NCBI GenBank assembly: GCA_025716855.1
Contig: JAIXMQ010000023.1
Span: 1 to 64,000 of the forward strand
DNA length: 64,000 nucleotides
Source of the DNA: Pilaira anomala
Taxonomy: Eukaryota > Mucoromycota > Mucoromycetes > Mucorales > Mucoraceae
Reading direction: 5' to 3'
A program made the position numbers and the translations under genes. Positions 11,081 through 22,060 of this stretch are shown one piece after another. Under the pieces are notes generated by a model. It did not search any database and was not told the DNA's origin. It was given only the letters and a program-made list of their open reading frames with translations. Numbering within the stretch: the stretch's first letter is position 1; the number at the start of each line of letters is the position of its first letter.

Positions 11081-14000
11081 CTATTACTTTCATAAGATAC
11101 TTTTTAGAATAAAAAAGTGTTTTTTTTTTCATTTTTATAAACGCATTACATATTCATGGATTAAAACTACTATACTACCACTGAAAACAGTTACTCAGAA
11201 AAAAAAAAAAGCTATCTTGACAAAAAGTCTGTGCACAATTTAACTTATTGCCCTGAATTGTATATATTTTTTTTATGTCAAAAAACAAGAGATTCTATCT
11301 CTGTTTGTTTGTCTAAACCCAAGTTGTTCAAATAATGACTAATATCTAATTTTACTATCAAATATAACATGATCAGCTCCTTCAACACATGTAAGTTTTT
11401 TTTTTTCTTTTTGTCTAAAACATTATTGTAAGATTTAACCATTATTTTTATTTTTTAAAAGTGTATTTCTTTTACTTTAAAGAGATGATTTGATTGGTCA
11501 ATCTTTTTTTCTCCAGAAACAAAAAAATTCAGTTTTTAAGATCCTTGATTTTCTTCTTATCAAAGTAAAGTCTCTTAATATTAAGCATTTTACTATACAA
11601 TAGTATACCCAATCAATGCAAAATTAAAACGCGCATTTTTCTATGTATTTAAAAATACATATTTTTATACAAAAAAATATACTTACTCTAACAAAAACTC
11701 CAATTTTGCTTTCTTGTAATAAATTCTAATCTTTATAATTATCTTATTTTGATTTTTACATTTTTGAAAAGAGGTTAATATTTTACAGTGAACTTAACTA
11801 ATAACCTGACGTCTAAAACCTTTTTAATACAAAGATATATTCATATTTCTGATTTTTGAAAAAATCCTAAGGGGGTTCACTGGCCAAAATTTGGCAAGCG
11901 GTGCTTAAAAACATAAGGGAAAGAAATTCAGGTGAAAAAAAAAAACCTGAAAATTGCGTTTTATTAGATTAAACGAGCTTATTTTGCTTCGCTTAAAAGC
12001 AGGTATACGCACCTACTGTGAAATCTATAAACACACACTATGTTCATTTTTTCAATATGAAAGGTGTACAGTGTCATAAGCATTTGTTGCAAAATCATTA
12101 AATCGTAGATACCTTTTGCTTTTTTTTTAATGATAAAATAGCTACAACTCAAAGCACATACACACGAATTTATTAAATTTGTGGCTGAAAGTTACGAAAA
12201 AGGGTGCTGACTTGCTACTCTAACTTTATTATTCTAGAACGTTGGCTCTAAATAAGCTATACTCATATGACATAATGATACATTGACAAAAAAAAAAGAA
12301 TGAGCTAGAATCTTAATGAATAGTCTACCCATATAAATCTGATAAAAATTTGAGAGAGAAAGCAATACGTAATTATCTGTTTATATAAGCAATAGTTATA
12401 AAGAAAAAGAAACTATAAACAGTAAAAAAAAAAAAAAAAAAAATGCATTACGTAGGAGGCTATTGGTAACAAACTTTGAATTAATTATGTAACCTTATGT
12501 ATGACACACACACAGCACACAAAAAAAAATAGAGCATTTGATTCAAGTTGTAACACCTTATTGCATAATAAATGCACTACATCTATATACCATGACACGG
12601 ACAAAACGGTATATATGGAACTAAAACCTTATTTTGAAGTAAAATAGCTTCTTGAGTATAAGAGCGAGTATTTTTTTTTTTTTAACGGAAAAACGCATCC
12701 TCATTTTTGAAATCAAGGAAATTCGGCAACCACGCGTGTGTGATTCTTTTAAAAAGGAGTTACTAAAAAGAAATGATGTTTCTTTCATCACCTATTATGA
12801 GTGAGCTACATATATCAAAAGACAAAATTACTTAAGAAAATACGCACACAAAAGAGAGAGAAAGTGATACTTTCATCATCTTTTTTTAGGGAATATATAA
12901 TACATTATTTCCTTTTTCTTTTTCTTTTTTTTTTGTATTGTGAGAAACTGTCATCGATTGGCAAAAATATGGTCTGAATTTTCTCAAGGCTTTATTTTAG
13001 GTACATATCACTTGTATAAAAATAATTAATCTAGATGTTTAAATATGTCGAGAACTCGTTTTTGATTTCATGGTAAAAGTATGCAAGTAATATATATTAT
13101 ATACTTGGCAAGAGAGTACAGATAATCAAAATATGCATCAATACAACTTATTTGTTCACATCTTTTCTTTCTTTGTTTTATATATAGTCTCTCTCCTCTC
13201 TCATGATGAAAAAAACTAGTATATATACTATTCTTAGAGAGCGAGGAGAAATATCTAATAGGACTGCACAATCAATACTTTATACCTCAATGCAGAACAT
13301 AACTAGTTTTTCTAAAATGTATAAAACGTGTTGCACACACACACACACTATTAAAGAAAGTTTTCGTTATAAAATAATGCGCGCATTTCTCAACAAAACC
13401 GTTTTATCGGAGCACGCTCAATTTTAGCTGAATTCTCGCTCTTCTAAATTATTTATGCAATTCGATCTAGATAATGGGGTCACACATTATCGCATTTATT
13501 AAAAAAAAAAAAGGCTGTTTATTTGTTTACAACAAAGATGTTCAACGCTTCCAATAACATAAAATAAACAAAAAAAAAAAAATAGTTTCTCCTGTGTATA
13601 CATTACACCTTTTAAAAAAATATAATTTCAAATTATACCAGTAAACAATTGCAGTATCATTAGCTCAATAAACATGACAAAGTAAATTAAAATACACATA
13701 CACAAATCTTTTTATACATGTAACAAGTGATTATTATAAAAAAAAAAAAAAAAGTTGGCGAATCAAATGAATTAATGTCTTTTTAATCAGCCCTGATAGT
13801 TGATATATATTTTTAGAACAGAGTTTCGAGGTAGTGGCGTTAAAAAAAAAAAGAGGCTTTAACATGAGATTTCAATATGTGTTATAATCCACTCAATAAT
13901 TGCCTCGTTGTTCAAAACAAAATGAAAAAACGTGCTGGAAAAAAGTAATTGGTTTTCTTTGCAGTAGATTGCATTTACAATGTCTATATATAGTATATAC

Positions 14001-14856
14001 CCTGTAAATAAAATAGATATTAGATTACAGTACTTTTTTTTAAAAAAAAACAAGTTTTAATGTAAATAGGTCATGTTTCTTTACAGACATGTTCATTTCT
14101 TGAAAGTCGACTGGACAATTAAAAATACTTTTTTTTTTTTTTTTTTGAGACTCAATCTCATGTATCTGACTTTCCTTTTCGCCTCCCCCCAACAATTCAT
14201 CTTATAACACAGCAGCATTATTGCTTCTTATTTTTCTGTAAAAAAAGATAGTAAAATTCGCCACTTCTCGTTCGCTAGAATTTAGTAAAACGATACCGAT
14301 ATATACACTGGTGATTGTATCAAGTAACTCAGTCTCGCGTTGGACAGTGAGAATATGAACACTTTCCAAAACAAGGACGTATCTTGGTTTAATAAGGCAG
14401 TGATAGGGCTCAAGTTTTGTGTAGTTGAAAGTAATTACAAAAATAACCTGTTTGACAGTGGTTCTCCCTGCTGTAACAATCCCTCCCTTTTCTCGCCTAC
14501 TTTAGTGAAACATTCAATTGTGGCTAATAATTTTTGTATACATGCAACGGTGTAACTGTAATAATTCATTTTAAAAATAGAAGCTTCTTTTTTATTAATA
14601 TTTTTTTTTTTTTTTTATCAATTATTATTATTCTAAAACAGTTTAAAAGGTATATACACATGTGGAAGTAATAAAAAAAAAAAAAAAAAAAAAAAAAAGA
14701 AGTAGAAACTATCAGTAAACATAAAAGAGAGTGTATGAGAAAGCATATATAAGCATAAAAAGTTGTTGTTGTACATAAAAAAAAAAAAAAGGGTGGTGAT
14801 GATGAGAGGAGGGGGGGAGGGGTATAATATATTGGGGCAAAAGAAACTTTTTTTTT
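11081..14856. other. 3.8-kb gene desert, AT-rich
   Basis: I see no gene, tRNA or convincing coding fragment on either strand. It contains many A and T tracts, short CA runs (about 12507-12520, 13336-13350), and imperfect CT/AG-rich inverted stretches near 13187-13250. The opposite-strand pyrimidine/purine tracts near 14670-14840 are the 3' flank of the kinase gene. The plus-strand open frame at 14340-14555 has no family resemblance and is not called. Confidence 0.65.
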
Positions 14857-16211
14857 TTACTTTTTCGTTGGAATTTGGCATACAGGATGTACACCATCAT
14901 TATGTTTATGAACTGTACCATGTGCATCTTTTAAATTTTCTCCACCACCACAAAGAGGTATCGACATCACCCAAGGATCACGCAACAATTCTTCTGAACT
15001 AATACGAGTCTCAGGATTTGGATCCAACATACGATTCAGTACTCTACGTTCATTCAAAGTAAAAGACCGAAACAGATCAAACGTTTGATTTTGTTCAAAT
15101 GCTCGAATATAGCCACAATACGAAGAATCCGTTTTCTTTGCTTTATGCCAAGCAAGACCGCCAAGCCAAATACAATAGAATACAATACCCGCAGACCAAA
15201 CATCCGCAACCGCTCCACGATATTCTTTTTGTTCAAATGCCTCTGGTGCAATATAAGGTTCAGATCCAACAAGTCCCCGACTCAGGCGGCCTTTGGATTC
15301 CCAAGGAAATCGGTACACATCGGACACGCCAAAGTCGGTTATTTTCAGTTTACCATCCATCGTAAGTAATAAGTTTTCTGGTTTAATGTCACGATGGGCA
15401 ACTCCCATTGCATGAAGATAGGCTAAGCCTTGAAGCATTTGTTTGAAACAACATGCTTTTTCTATTGATGTCATACGTTCAGCCATGATACTAGTAAATA
15501 AATCACCACCAGGACACTATATATACATAAATTTTTTGTCAGTTATGTTTATTTGTATTTTACATGCATTTTTATATATATAAAACTTACATATTCCATC
15601 ACTGTACAATATCTCTTTTTATCATCTAAAACTAAATCAATTGTTTCAACAATATTTGGATGAGAAAAAGTAGACGATATACAGAATTCACTTGTTAATT
15701 TCTTCATGTATTCTTTTTGACTTTCTTGCTTTTGCTTTTTTCGAAATTGTTTAATAGCATATAATTTTTCTGATCTACCATCTTCTCCTAGTTTACGTAA
15801 TACCATCACCACAGCAGTTGTACCCTGACCTAATCTTCTATAACATTCACCATATTCTTTTAAACTTGCTGTATCTGCACGATGACGTCTAGGGCCTGAT
15901 ATAGATGATTGACGTGAAAGACTTTCTTGTTTACTTGTTGCTTCTGATGCTGCTGCTGCTGATGATGGTGCATGCATAATTATATTTTTTGTATTGATTG
16001 GCTTTTCGTTAATTGATGAAATAGATGAATTGCATGAAGATGTAGTTGAACTGTTTTGACTCATGTTAAATATATTATTATTTGTCGAAATAGGATGATT
16101 TGCTTTATTGCTTAATTCATTTGCCATCATCATAGGCCCTGATTTATTTTCTGGAAGCCAAATATCTCCTGGTGATAATCTATGAATAGTAGATGAAAAT
16201 GGTGATGACAT
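14857..16211 (-). CDS. Ser/Thr protein kinase of the fungal Hal4(Sat4)/Hal5 group
   Basis: In yeast this group regulates plasma-membrane potassium and nutrient transporters, giving salt tolerance. Two exons (15591-16211, 14857-15516) encode 426 residues. An about 115-residue Ser/Asn-rich N-terminus precedes the kinase domain. The domain shows YRRLGQGTTAVVMVL (Gly-rich loop), YAIKQF (ATP-binding Lys), E in LTSEFCIS, VMEY-CPGGDLFTSIM across the intron, VAHRDIKPENLLL (catalytic loop), KITDFGVSD (DFG) and EPYIAPEAF (activation segment end). GGLAWHKAKKTDSSY in the C-lobe and the R-x-SSEELLRDPWV ending are characteristic of the Hal/Npr1-like fungal kinases. All catalytic residues are present. Family-level naming is secure; orthology to Hal4 versus Hal5 cannot be decided by eye. 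Confidence 0.88.
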
Positions 16212-16504
16212 TTCTGTGCCTGTGTGTGTGTGTGAGATAAATAATTAAATAAAATTGGGATTGTGAAAGAAAGAAAAGAGAAAGAGAAATAATAAAAAAA
16301 AATTTAATATTATTTATATATATATAGAATTTATATATTAAAGTAGGGGGACAGGACTTGTCACGCAAGTGCTTTTGAAAAAAAAAAAACCTTATTTAGC
16401 CATTTAAAAAAAATGCCTCAAAAAAGAAAAAGAATGAAAAAAAAAAAAATTAGTGGCTTATGTCCAATAGCAGAAAGCACGCCCTAATAACTTTGAATAG
16501 TGTG

Positions 16505-16538
<34 letters not shown>

Positions 16539-16799
16539 CGAAATTCCCGCTTCTCCGTCTGAACTGTGATAAGTAATAGAGGCGAGAGAGACAGAGAATA
16601 AACTTTATTAACAATCCATTTTTTTTTTTTACGAAAATGTTGAATTAGTGCTACATAATCATTTGTTTCATTTTATTATTATAAATAGCAATAAATAATA
16701 CATCATTTTTTTTTTTTAAGGAATTAACCTTGTTTGTAAAAAAAAAAAAGAGGTTGCTATACTTTATATTTCAAGTCCCATGAATAAAAAAAAAAAAAA
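16212..16799. repeat. Spacer with (CA)n microsatellite
   Basis: This is the promoter side of the kinase gene and the 3' side of VPS26. It holds GT repeats next to the kinase start, a CA run at about 16506-16537, and several poly-A/T tracts. No gene is visible. Confidence 0.75.
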
Positions 16800-18135
16800 T
16801 CATTCTTCACTATTGATATCAGCTGGATAACCATCGTCAACTAAAAAAAAAAAAAAAAAAATTAGCAGTTGTGCGTGTGCATATTATTCCTTTTCCTTAC
16901 TTTTTCTTCGAAACATTGTAATCTCTTGTTGTTTAAAATAACGTCGATTTTCTTCATCAATCAATACTAAATTTAAATAATATCTTATCGAAAATTTCTT
17001 ATTAATATCTCGAAACGTGGGCCCTAATTCAAATCCACCGAGAAATAATCGAATTGGTATTGTCTCTCCCTTGACAGGAGCTCCATCCATAATTTCAAAT
17101 TTCATAATATTTTCACTTTCATTATATAAATTAGGTACTATATATATATGAGTTAATATATTATATTATATATCACACTTTGTATATATATATATATCTT
17201 ACGTGAGCCTGTTGTTTCACGTCTTATAATTGTTAATTCCATTGTTTTTATCTTGATTCGTACTAGTAAAAAATAAATCTTTCCAACAATGACATCTTTC
17301 AAATGGTACCTGAAAAATATATATATAAATGTATAAACAAATAACATGTGAAAAAATAATATCTTTTACTTTGACTTGTTATATTCAAAATCAATATGTA
17401 AACAATCTTCAATTCCTACTTCCATCTTGATCGAATTATTTATTTCAATAGGCATCTTATAAGAATAAACCCAAATATCTCTTTCTCTCACTATATCCGC
17501 TAACCTTCTTGCAATCCGAACACAAACAAAGTACCGAAGTCTCACATTAATACCATTATAACTTTCATATTGTTTCTCTACATTCTTGAACTCAAAATCA
17601 AATGATGTAGTTTGTGTTAGTTCCCCTGGTGACGCTACTTCTTGAGATGAGCTCATAAAATGATATGATTTACTCTTTTCATAAAACATGTCTATAAATA
17701 TTATCAACTGAGTAAATAATCACAAATTTTTTTTTTTTTTTGTAACTCTTTCTATTTACCAATACTACCAATAAACTCAACTCTAATACCATAATGTTCA
17801 ATTTTCTTTCCACCTCTTACTTTTATAATCACCTTTTATAATTTTTGATATATATATATTAGATCTAAAAAATACGCGTTCACTTCATAATTAACCCCAT
17901 TTTTACCTTTCCAACCACACTTTCTCCATCAAGATACACTGGATACCGTTCACGTCTATCTTTCTCTACTTTTGTATCAATATGCTTTCTTTTATCTTCA
18001 TCCTGAAACAAAACTTCAATATCAACTGGCGTGGATGATATACCGAATAAACTCTAAAAAAATTCTCGCTGTACTTTAGCTTCCTTTTTCAAAAAAAAAA
18101 AAAAAAAAAAAATAACCTAGTTTACATACCTCCAT
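16800..18135 (-). CDS. VPS26: Vacuolar protein sorting 26, retromer cargo-selective subunit
   Basis: Arrestin-fold subunit of retromer that, with Vps35 and Vps29, returns cargo from endosomes to the Golgi. Seven exons on the minus strand are 18130-18135, 17907-18053, 17760-17832, 17370-17691, 17203-17309, 16901-17137 and 16800-16840. They sum to 310 residues, the family's normal size without a long tail. The first coding exon is only ATG GAG (6 nt). Clear family blocks are SLFGISSTPVDIEVLF, RYPVYLDGESVVGKV, GGKKIEHYGIRVEFIGSID, DFEFKNVEKQYESYNG, NVRLRYFVCV, DIWVYSYKMP, VGIEDCLHIDFEYNKSKY, HLKDVIVGKIYFLLVRIKIK, GETIPIRLFLGGFELGPTF and FSIRYYLNLVLIDEENRRYF. The acceptor at 17692 (TATAG) was preferred over a nearer CAG because only it keeps the frame. 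The gene shares a short divergent promoter with the THUMP gene. Confidence 0.96.
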
Positions 18136-18472
18136 AATAAAATAAAAGATGAAACAAAAGAAGAAAAAAAAAAAAAAAATAGTGTGTGAGGAAAACAGAC
18201 TTGTTTAGAGAATTCGAGCATACAAACAAAACACATTTTATTGAATGACCGAAGTCCTTGTCATCTCTATATATATATGCACTTACCTTTTTTTTTTGTG
18301 AACCATGAGAAATATTATAGAGTAGACGTCAAATCATGACACACACCGATCATTTTTTTTTTTTTTTTTTTGACAAGGACAACTGTGTTTAAAACGGATA
18401 TTACAACTGCATTCAAAAAAAAAAATAAAAAGTTTTTATTACCTTGTTATTACTCATTTCAATTTGAATTCA
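18136..18472. promoter_or_regulatory. Divergent promoter between VPS26 and the tRNA methyltransferase gene
   Basis: The 337-bp spacer separates two start codons facing away from each other. It is made largely of poly(dA:dT) tracts (near 18165-18178, 18289-18297, 18353-18371, 18415-18425), which in fungi often keep promoters nucleosome-poor. I do not see a convincing TATA box for either gene. Confidence 0.5.
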
Positions 18473-20027
18473 ATGGACATTCATTTAGTATTTCTTGTAC
18501 CTGAAGGTATTAAACTTGAGAAAAAAAAAAAAAAAAGAAAAAAAAAAAAGAGTATTCTCCTAAAAAAAAAAAAAAAAAAAATCATAAGGACTCGAGTTCG
18601 TTGCAGTAAAAGACCTTGAACTTTCTTTAAGTAACCAAGATTCAATTCTAAAAAACACAAGATACCACTGGGAGAAAAAAACAGGCCTAATTCATTTACA
18701 CTGCACCACCACCATTATCATCTCCAATTTATCTGACCTAAACCACTATATCCTGAATAAAGTAAACTTACTTTGTGTATATAATGTGATACTCATTGCA
18801 TCTCAATCCATCATACCACCTGACTCTTTTACAGAAAATCAACTTACAAATGACTTTATCATCAATCAAACTAAACTCGCTCCATGGTCAACGGTCATCC
18901 TACAAGATCAACCACCAGCAGCAACAGTATCTTTTAGAGCCACTTTTAAAAAACTGAAGCTTCAACATAAATTATCCAGTCAAGAGATGGCCGGTTCCAT
19001 TGGCTATGCATTTCATACTTTACCTTTGTTTCATCATTGGAAAGTCAAAATGACGGATTATCAGTATAATATCATGGGTCTTTGGTATCAACAAGCTCCT
19101 AATAACAATAACACGCTAACCAACTTAAGTCAACAATCATCCGCTGATCCTAATGCTGTCATCTTACTTTTAGGTGTAGAAATACCTTTACCTGATCAAA
19201 AACAAAGAAACCGTTTATTCTTTGGTAGAACCAGTTTGAATCCTGCTATTGCGTATTGTTTAGTTCGATTGGTAGATCCTAAACCAGGTCAATTTATCTT
19301 GGACATGTGTTGTGGGACTGGCACTATACCTATTGAAGGTTTGTTCCTGACATCATGCGCGTAAAGTATGAATAATCCTACTAACGAACGAATACAATTT
19401 TTTTTTTTTTTAGGCGCTTCTTTATACAAGAATGTATTTTGGTTAGGTGCTGAAATCAGAACAAATACTTTGATTGATAAAGCTCAAGGTAATCTTTTAC
19501 ACTCCAACATCAAAAACCTAGATCTTATGCTTGGTGATGGAAGAAAAATGTGTTATCGACCTGGTGTGATTGATTCAATTGTTTCAGGTACACATAAACT
19601 TGTTTTTGTAAAATGTAATTTATATAAAATTAATTTTGTGATTTGATTATATACAAGATTGGCCATGGGGACTTCGAGAGAACTCATATGCACAGATTAA
19701 AGCAGTACAGTTTTATTATCTTTTATTTATATATATATATATATATATTTTTTACTAAACACTTATTACTATTAGATGTATCCAAAATTTATGAAGCAAA
19801 TGTGGATTGCATTAAAACCATTTGGAAAAGCATACATTGTTACTCAAGGACATAAGCTAATGAGTTATGTATTAAACTATGATTGGTGCAATAGTATGTG
19901 GCATACTGATCAAATTATTCCCATCGGTATTGGTGGATTAAACGTTTATCTTTACATCCTATCAAAACAACCAAACCCTTCCTTTGTTCCACAAGACATT
20001 TATAACGATGTCTATCCGTTATCTTAA
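18473..20027 (+). CDS. THUMP-domain tRNA guanine-N2 methyltransferase (THUMPD3/Trm14-like)
   Basis: Enzymes of this family add N2-methyl groups to guanosines in the tRNA acceptor stem. Five exons (18473-18506, 18589-19338, 19414-19587, 19658-19704, 19776-20027) encode 418 residues. The start MDIHLVFLVPEG lies in a 34-nt first exon. Joining it to exon 2 restores GLEFVAVKDL, the conserved N-terminus of THUMPD proteins. A THUMP-type segment VSFRATFKKLKLQHKLSSQE leads into GSIGYAF and WKVKMTDYQYNI. The Rossmann methyltransferase part has LNPAIAYCLVRLVDPKPGQF, then ILDMCCGTGTIPIEGA (SAM-binding motif I). It also has LGAEI and DWPWGLREN, the catalytic D-x-P-[FWY]-G motif completed by a 47-nt exon. 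The most likely match is THUMPD3/Trm14; THUMPD2 is the alternative. Confidence 0.88.
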
Positions 20028-20822
20028 ATATAAAGCTTATCTTTTTTTTTTATATTAATTTTTTTTTTTTATTATATTTTTTTTTTTTTTGTTTCCTCCC
20101 CCCAAAAAAAGAAACTTGTTTTTTTTTTGCATGATGCGTTTATTTATTACAAATGTGTTCAAATACACTTTTTCTTTTTTTTTTCTCTCTCTCTCTCTCT
20201 CTCCCAGTGGTATCATTATTATTATTTTGTGATCTGTTTGTTTTTTTTTTTCTTATTAACTATATTCATTCTTACTTCCGCAAATAGTTTATTTAGCAAT
20301 TAACTAAAAAAAAAAGCAAATATATATATATATAAATTAAAAATGTAACAACAATCTAATAATTTAGTAATAATATCTATTTAATCAGAGTAACCCTCTA
20401 GTTTAATTAGTAAACAAGAGTCATTACAATTGTGTAAAAAAAAAAAATTAATGCAAACTAAAAAAAAAAAAAACAGCCTTAAACAAAAAATCTCATATGA
20501 AAATCTGTGTGTAGCAAACAAACAAAAAACCAAAAAAAAAAAGGTACGAAATCTTATTTAGACGGCAACAGTAGTACAACAGATCGAACTCGAATTCATA
20601 AATCAATGAAAAGAGAGAAATAACTATTGGACTAGAAAAAAAAAAAAAAAAAGGGGTTGGTTAAAGCAATAGGGCAAATAATTTATTTAAAAAGAAGAAG
20701 CTCTCAGAAGTACAACAGTAACCCATATTTAAACCCGCACTTGCACATTTTTTTGTTTTTTAAATACCCACATAGTCATTTGAGCACCTATAATAATTCT
20801 TATTACACAAATGGTATAGGTA

Positions 20823-20857
<35 letters not shown>

Positions 20858-21000
20858 AAAGCATAATGCACAGGGGGTGTCAAGTTTTTTTCTTTTTTTA
20901 TACAAAATCCTCCCGTGATGTAAAAACAAAAAAAAAAAAAGGAGTTTTTATTTTTATTTTTTTTTACAATTTGCAGTTTTTTTTTCCTTCCTCTTTAAAA
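20028..21000. other. Convergent 3' spacer rich in homopolymers
   Basis: Lies between the 3' ends of the methyltransferase and gluconokinase genes. It contains a CT run (about 20184-20204), a TA run (about 20322-20333) and a T tract of about 27 near 20824-20850. No gene is visible. Confidence 0.7.
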
Positions 21001-21471
21001 TTACACAATCGTGGCGGGTAAATATCCTTTTTCAACCGCCATACGAATAATATGCTTTGCCTCAATATCAGGTGTTGGTACAATATCCGCAATAATCACT
21101 GCCTCTTCCTCTTCTTTAGGCTCTTCCAAAATATCCAATTGAGATTGCAACATGGTAGGAGGCATGAAATGTCCTTGACGGCCTTGAATTCTCTTTAACA
21201 AAAGCTCTTGTTCGCCCTTCAAGTAAACAAAGATCACTTTACCCATCTCCTCAGGCACTTCTCGTAAGATATCTCGGTAAACTTTCTTGAGTGATGAACA
21301 TGTCACGATCACTGCTCGCTGCTTGCATTTTAAATCCAGTTCCTTTAATCCCTTGGCTTTTTCTGTAAGCACGTCTCGGATCTCTCGAAGCCATGGCCAA
21401 CGGTCTTCGTCTTGTAATGGGTATCCTAAATAATTGAATGTTCAATTTTTTTTTCCCTCTTCCCCGTTAGT

Positions 21472-21506
<35 letters not shown>

Positions 21507-21659
21507 TTTACCGGCTGCCATTTTATCTACATTGGATTTTGGATGAAGTGAATCTCCTTCAATAAATTCACACCCAAGTACTTTTTGAATTTCGGCCGCT
21601 ACACTACTTTTACCACATCCTGCAGTACCCATGAGTACAAAAATAGGAACTGCTGTCAT
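21001..21659 (-). CDS. Gluconokinase
   Basis: Phosphorylates D-gluconate to 6-phosphogluconate with ATP, feeding the pentose phosphate pathway. Two exons (21512-21659, 21001-21425) join to 190 residues, typical of the GntK family. Motifs visible are FVLMGTAGCGKSSVA (P-loop near residues 6-20), GCEFIEGDSLHPKSNVDKMAAG-YPLQDEDRWPWL across the intron (substrate loop with D-x-L-H-P and the L-x-D-x-D-R-x-P-W-L signature), and VIVTCSSLKKVYRDILR. These are followed by FVYLKGEQELLLKRIQGRQGHFMP and MLQSQLDILEEP, both diagnostic of gluconokinase. The intron contains about 25 T in a row on the plus strand. It reads into a lysine run if unspliced. Confidence 0.95.
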
Positions 21660-22060
21660 TATAAATATTTATTGTTTTTTTTTTTTAAAAAAAAAAAATG
21701 TAAATAAAAAAAGAAGGGGTAAATAAAATAAAAAAAAAGAGGAAGGGGGGAAAAGATACACCCTTTTTTTTTCCATGTCTGACTTTACATCTTTCCCGCT
21801 CGAAAAAAAAAAAACCAAGGTTATTCCGAATTAACCTTTCGAGCTAAATAGGAATTGTCACTTGTTTGTATTTTTTTTTTTTTAATCCAAAGTTTTATTT
21901 TATTATGTTGTCTGTAAATAATAAATAAATTGACCAGCGCCACCTCATACGACTTAAGAATGTGAATAATAGTCTAATAAAGACTTTCCATTACTTTTGT
22001 TTGATCTAATATAAATAAATGAGATGATTATCAAAATGATTCCAATATAAATTAAACTCT
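21660..22060. other. Gluconokinase promoter side / POLK 3' flank
   Basis: Short AT-rich spacer with several A/T tracts and no visible gene. It serves as 5' flank of gluconokinase (minus strand) and 3' flank of the polymerase gene. Confidence 0.6.

Noticed and set aside
11870..11915. Possible second transposon end (GGGGGTTCACTGGCC...)
   Set aside because: No matching inverted copy or target duplication was found in the surrounding 1 kb.
14340..14555. Plus-strand 71-codon open frame
   Set aside because: No recognisable motif, no linked exon and no homology recalled; it lies in a gene desert.
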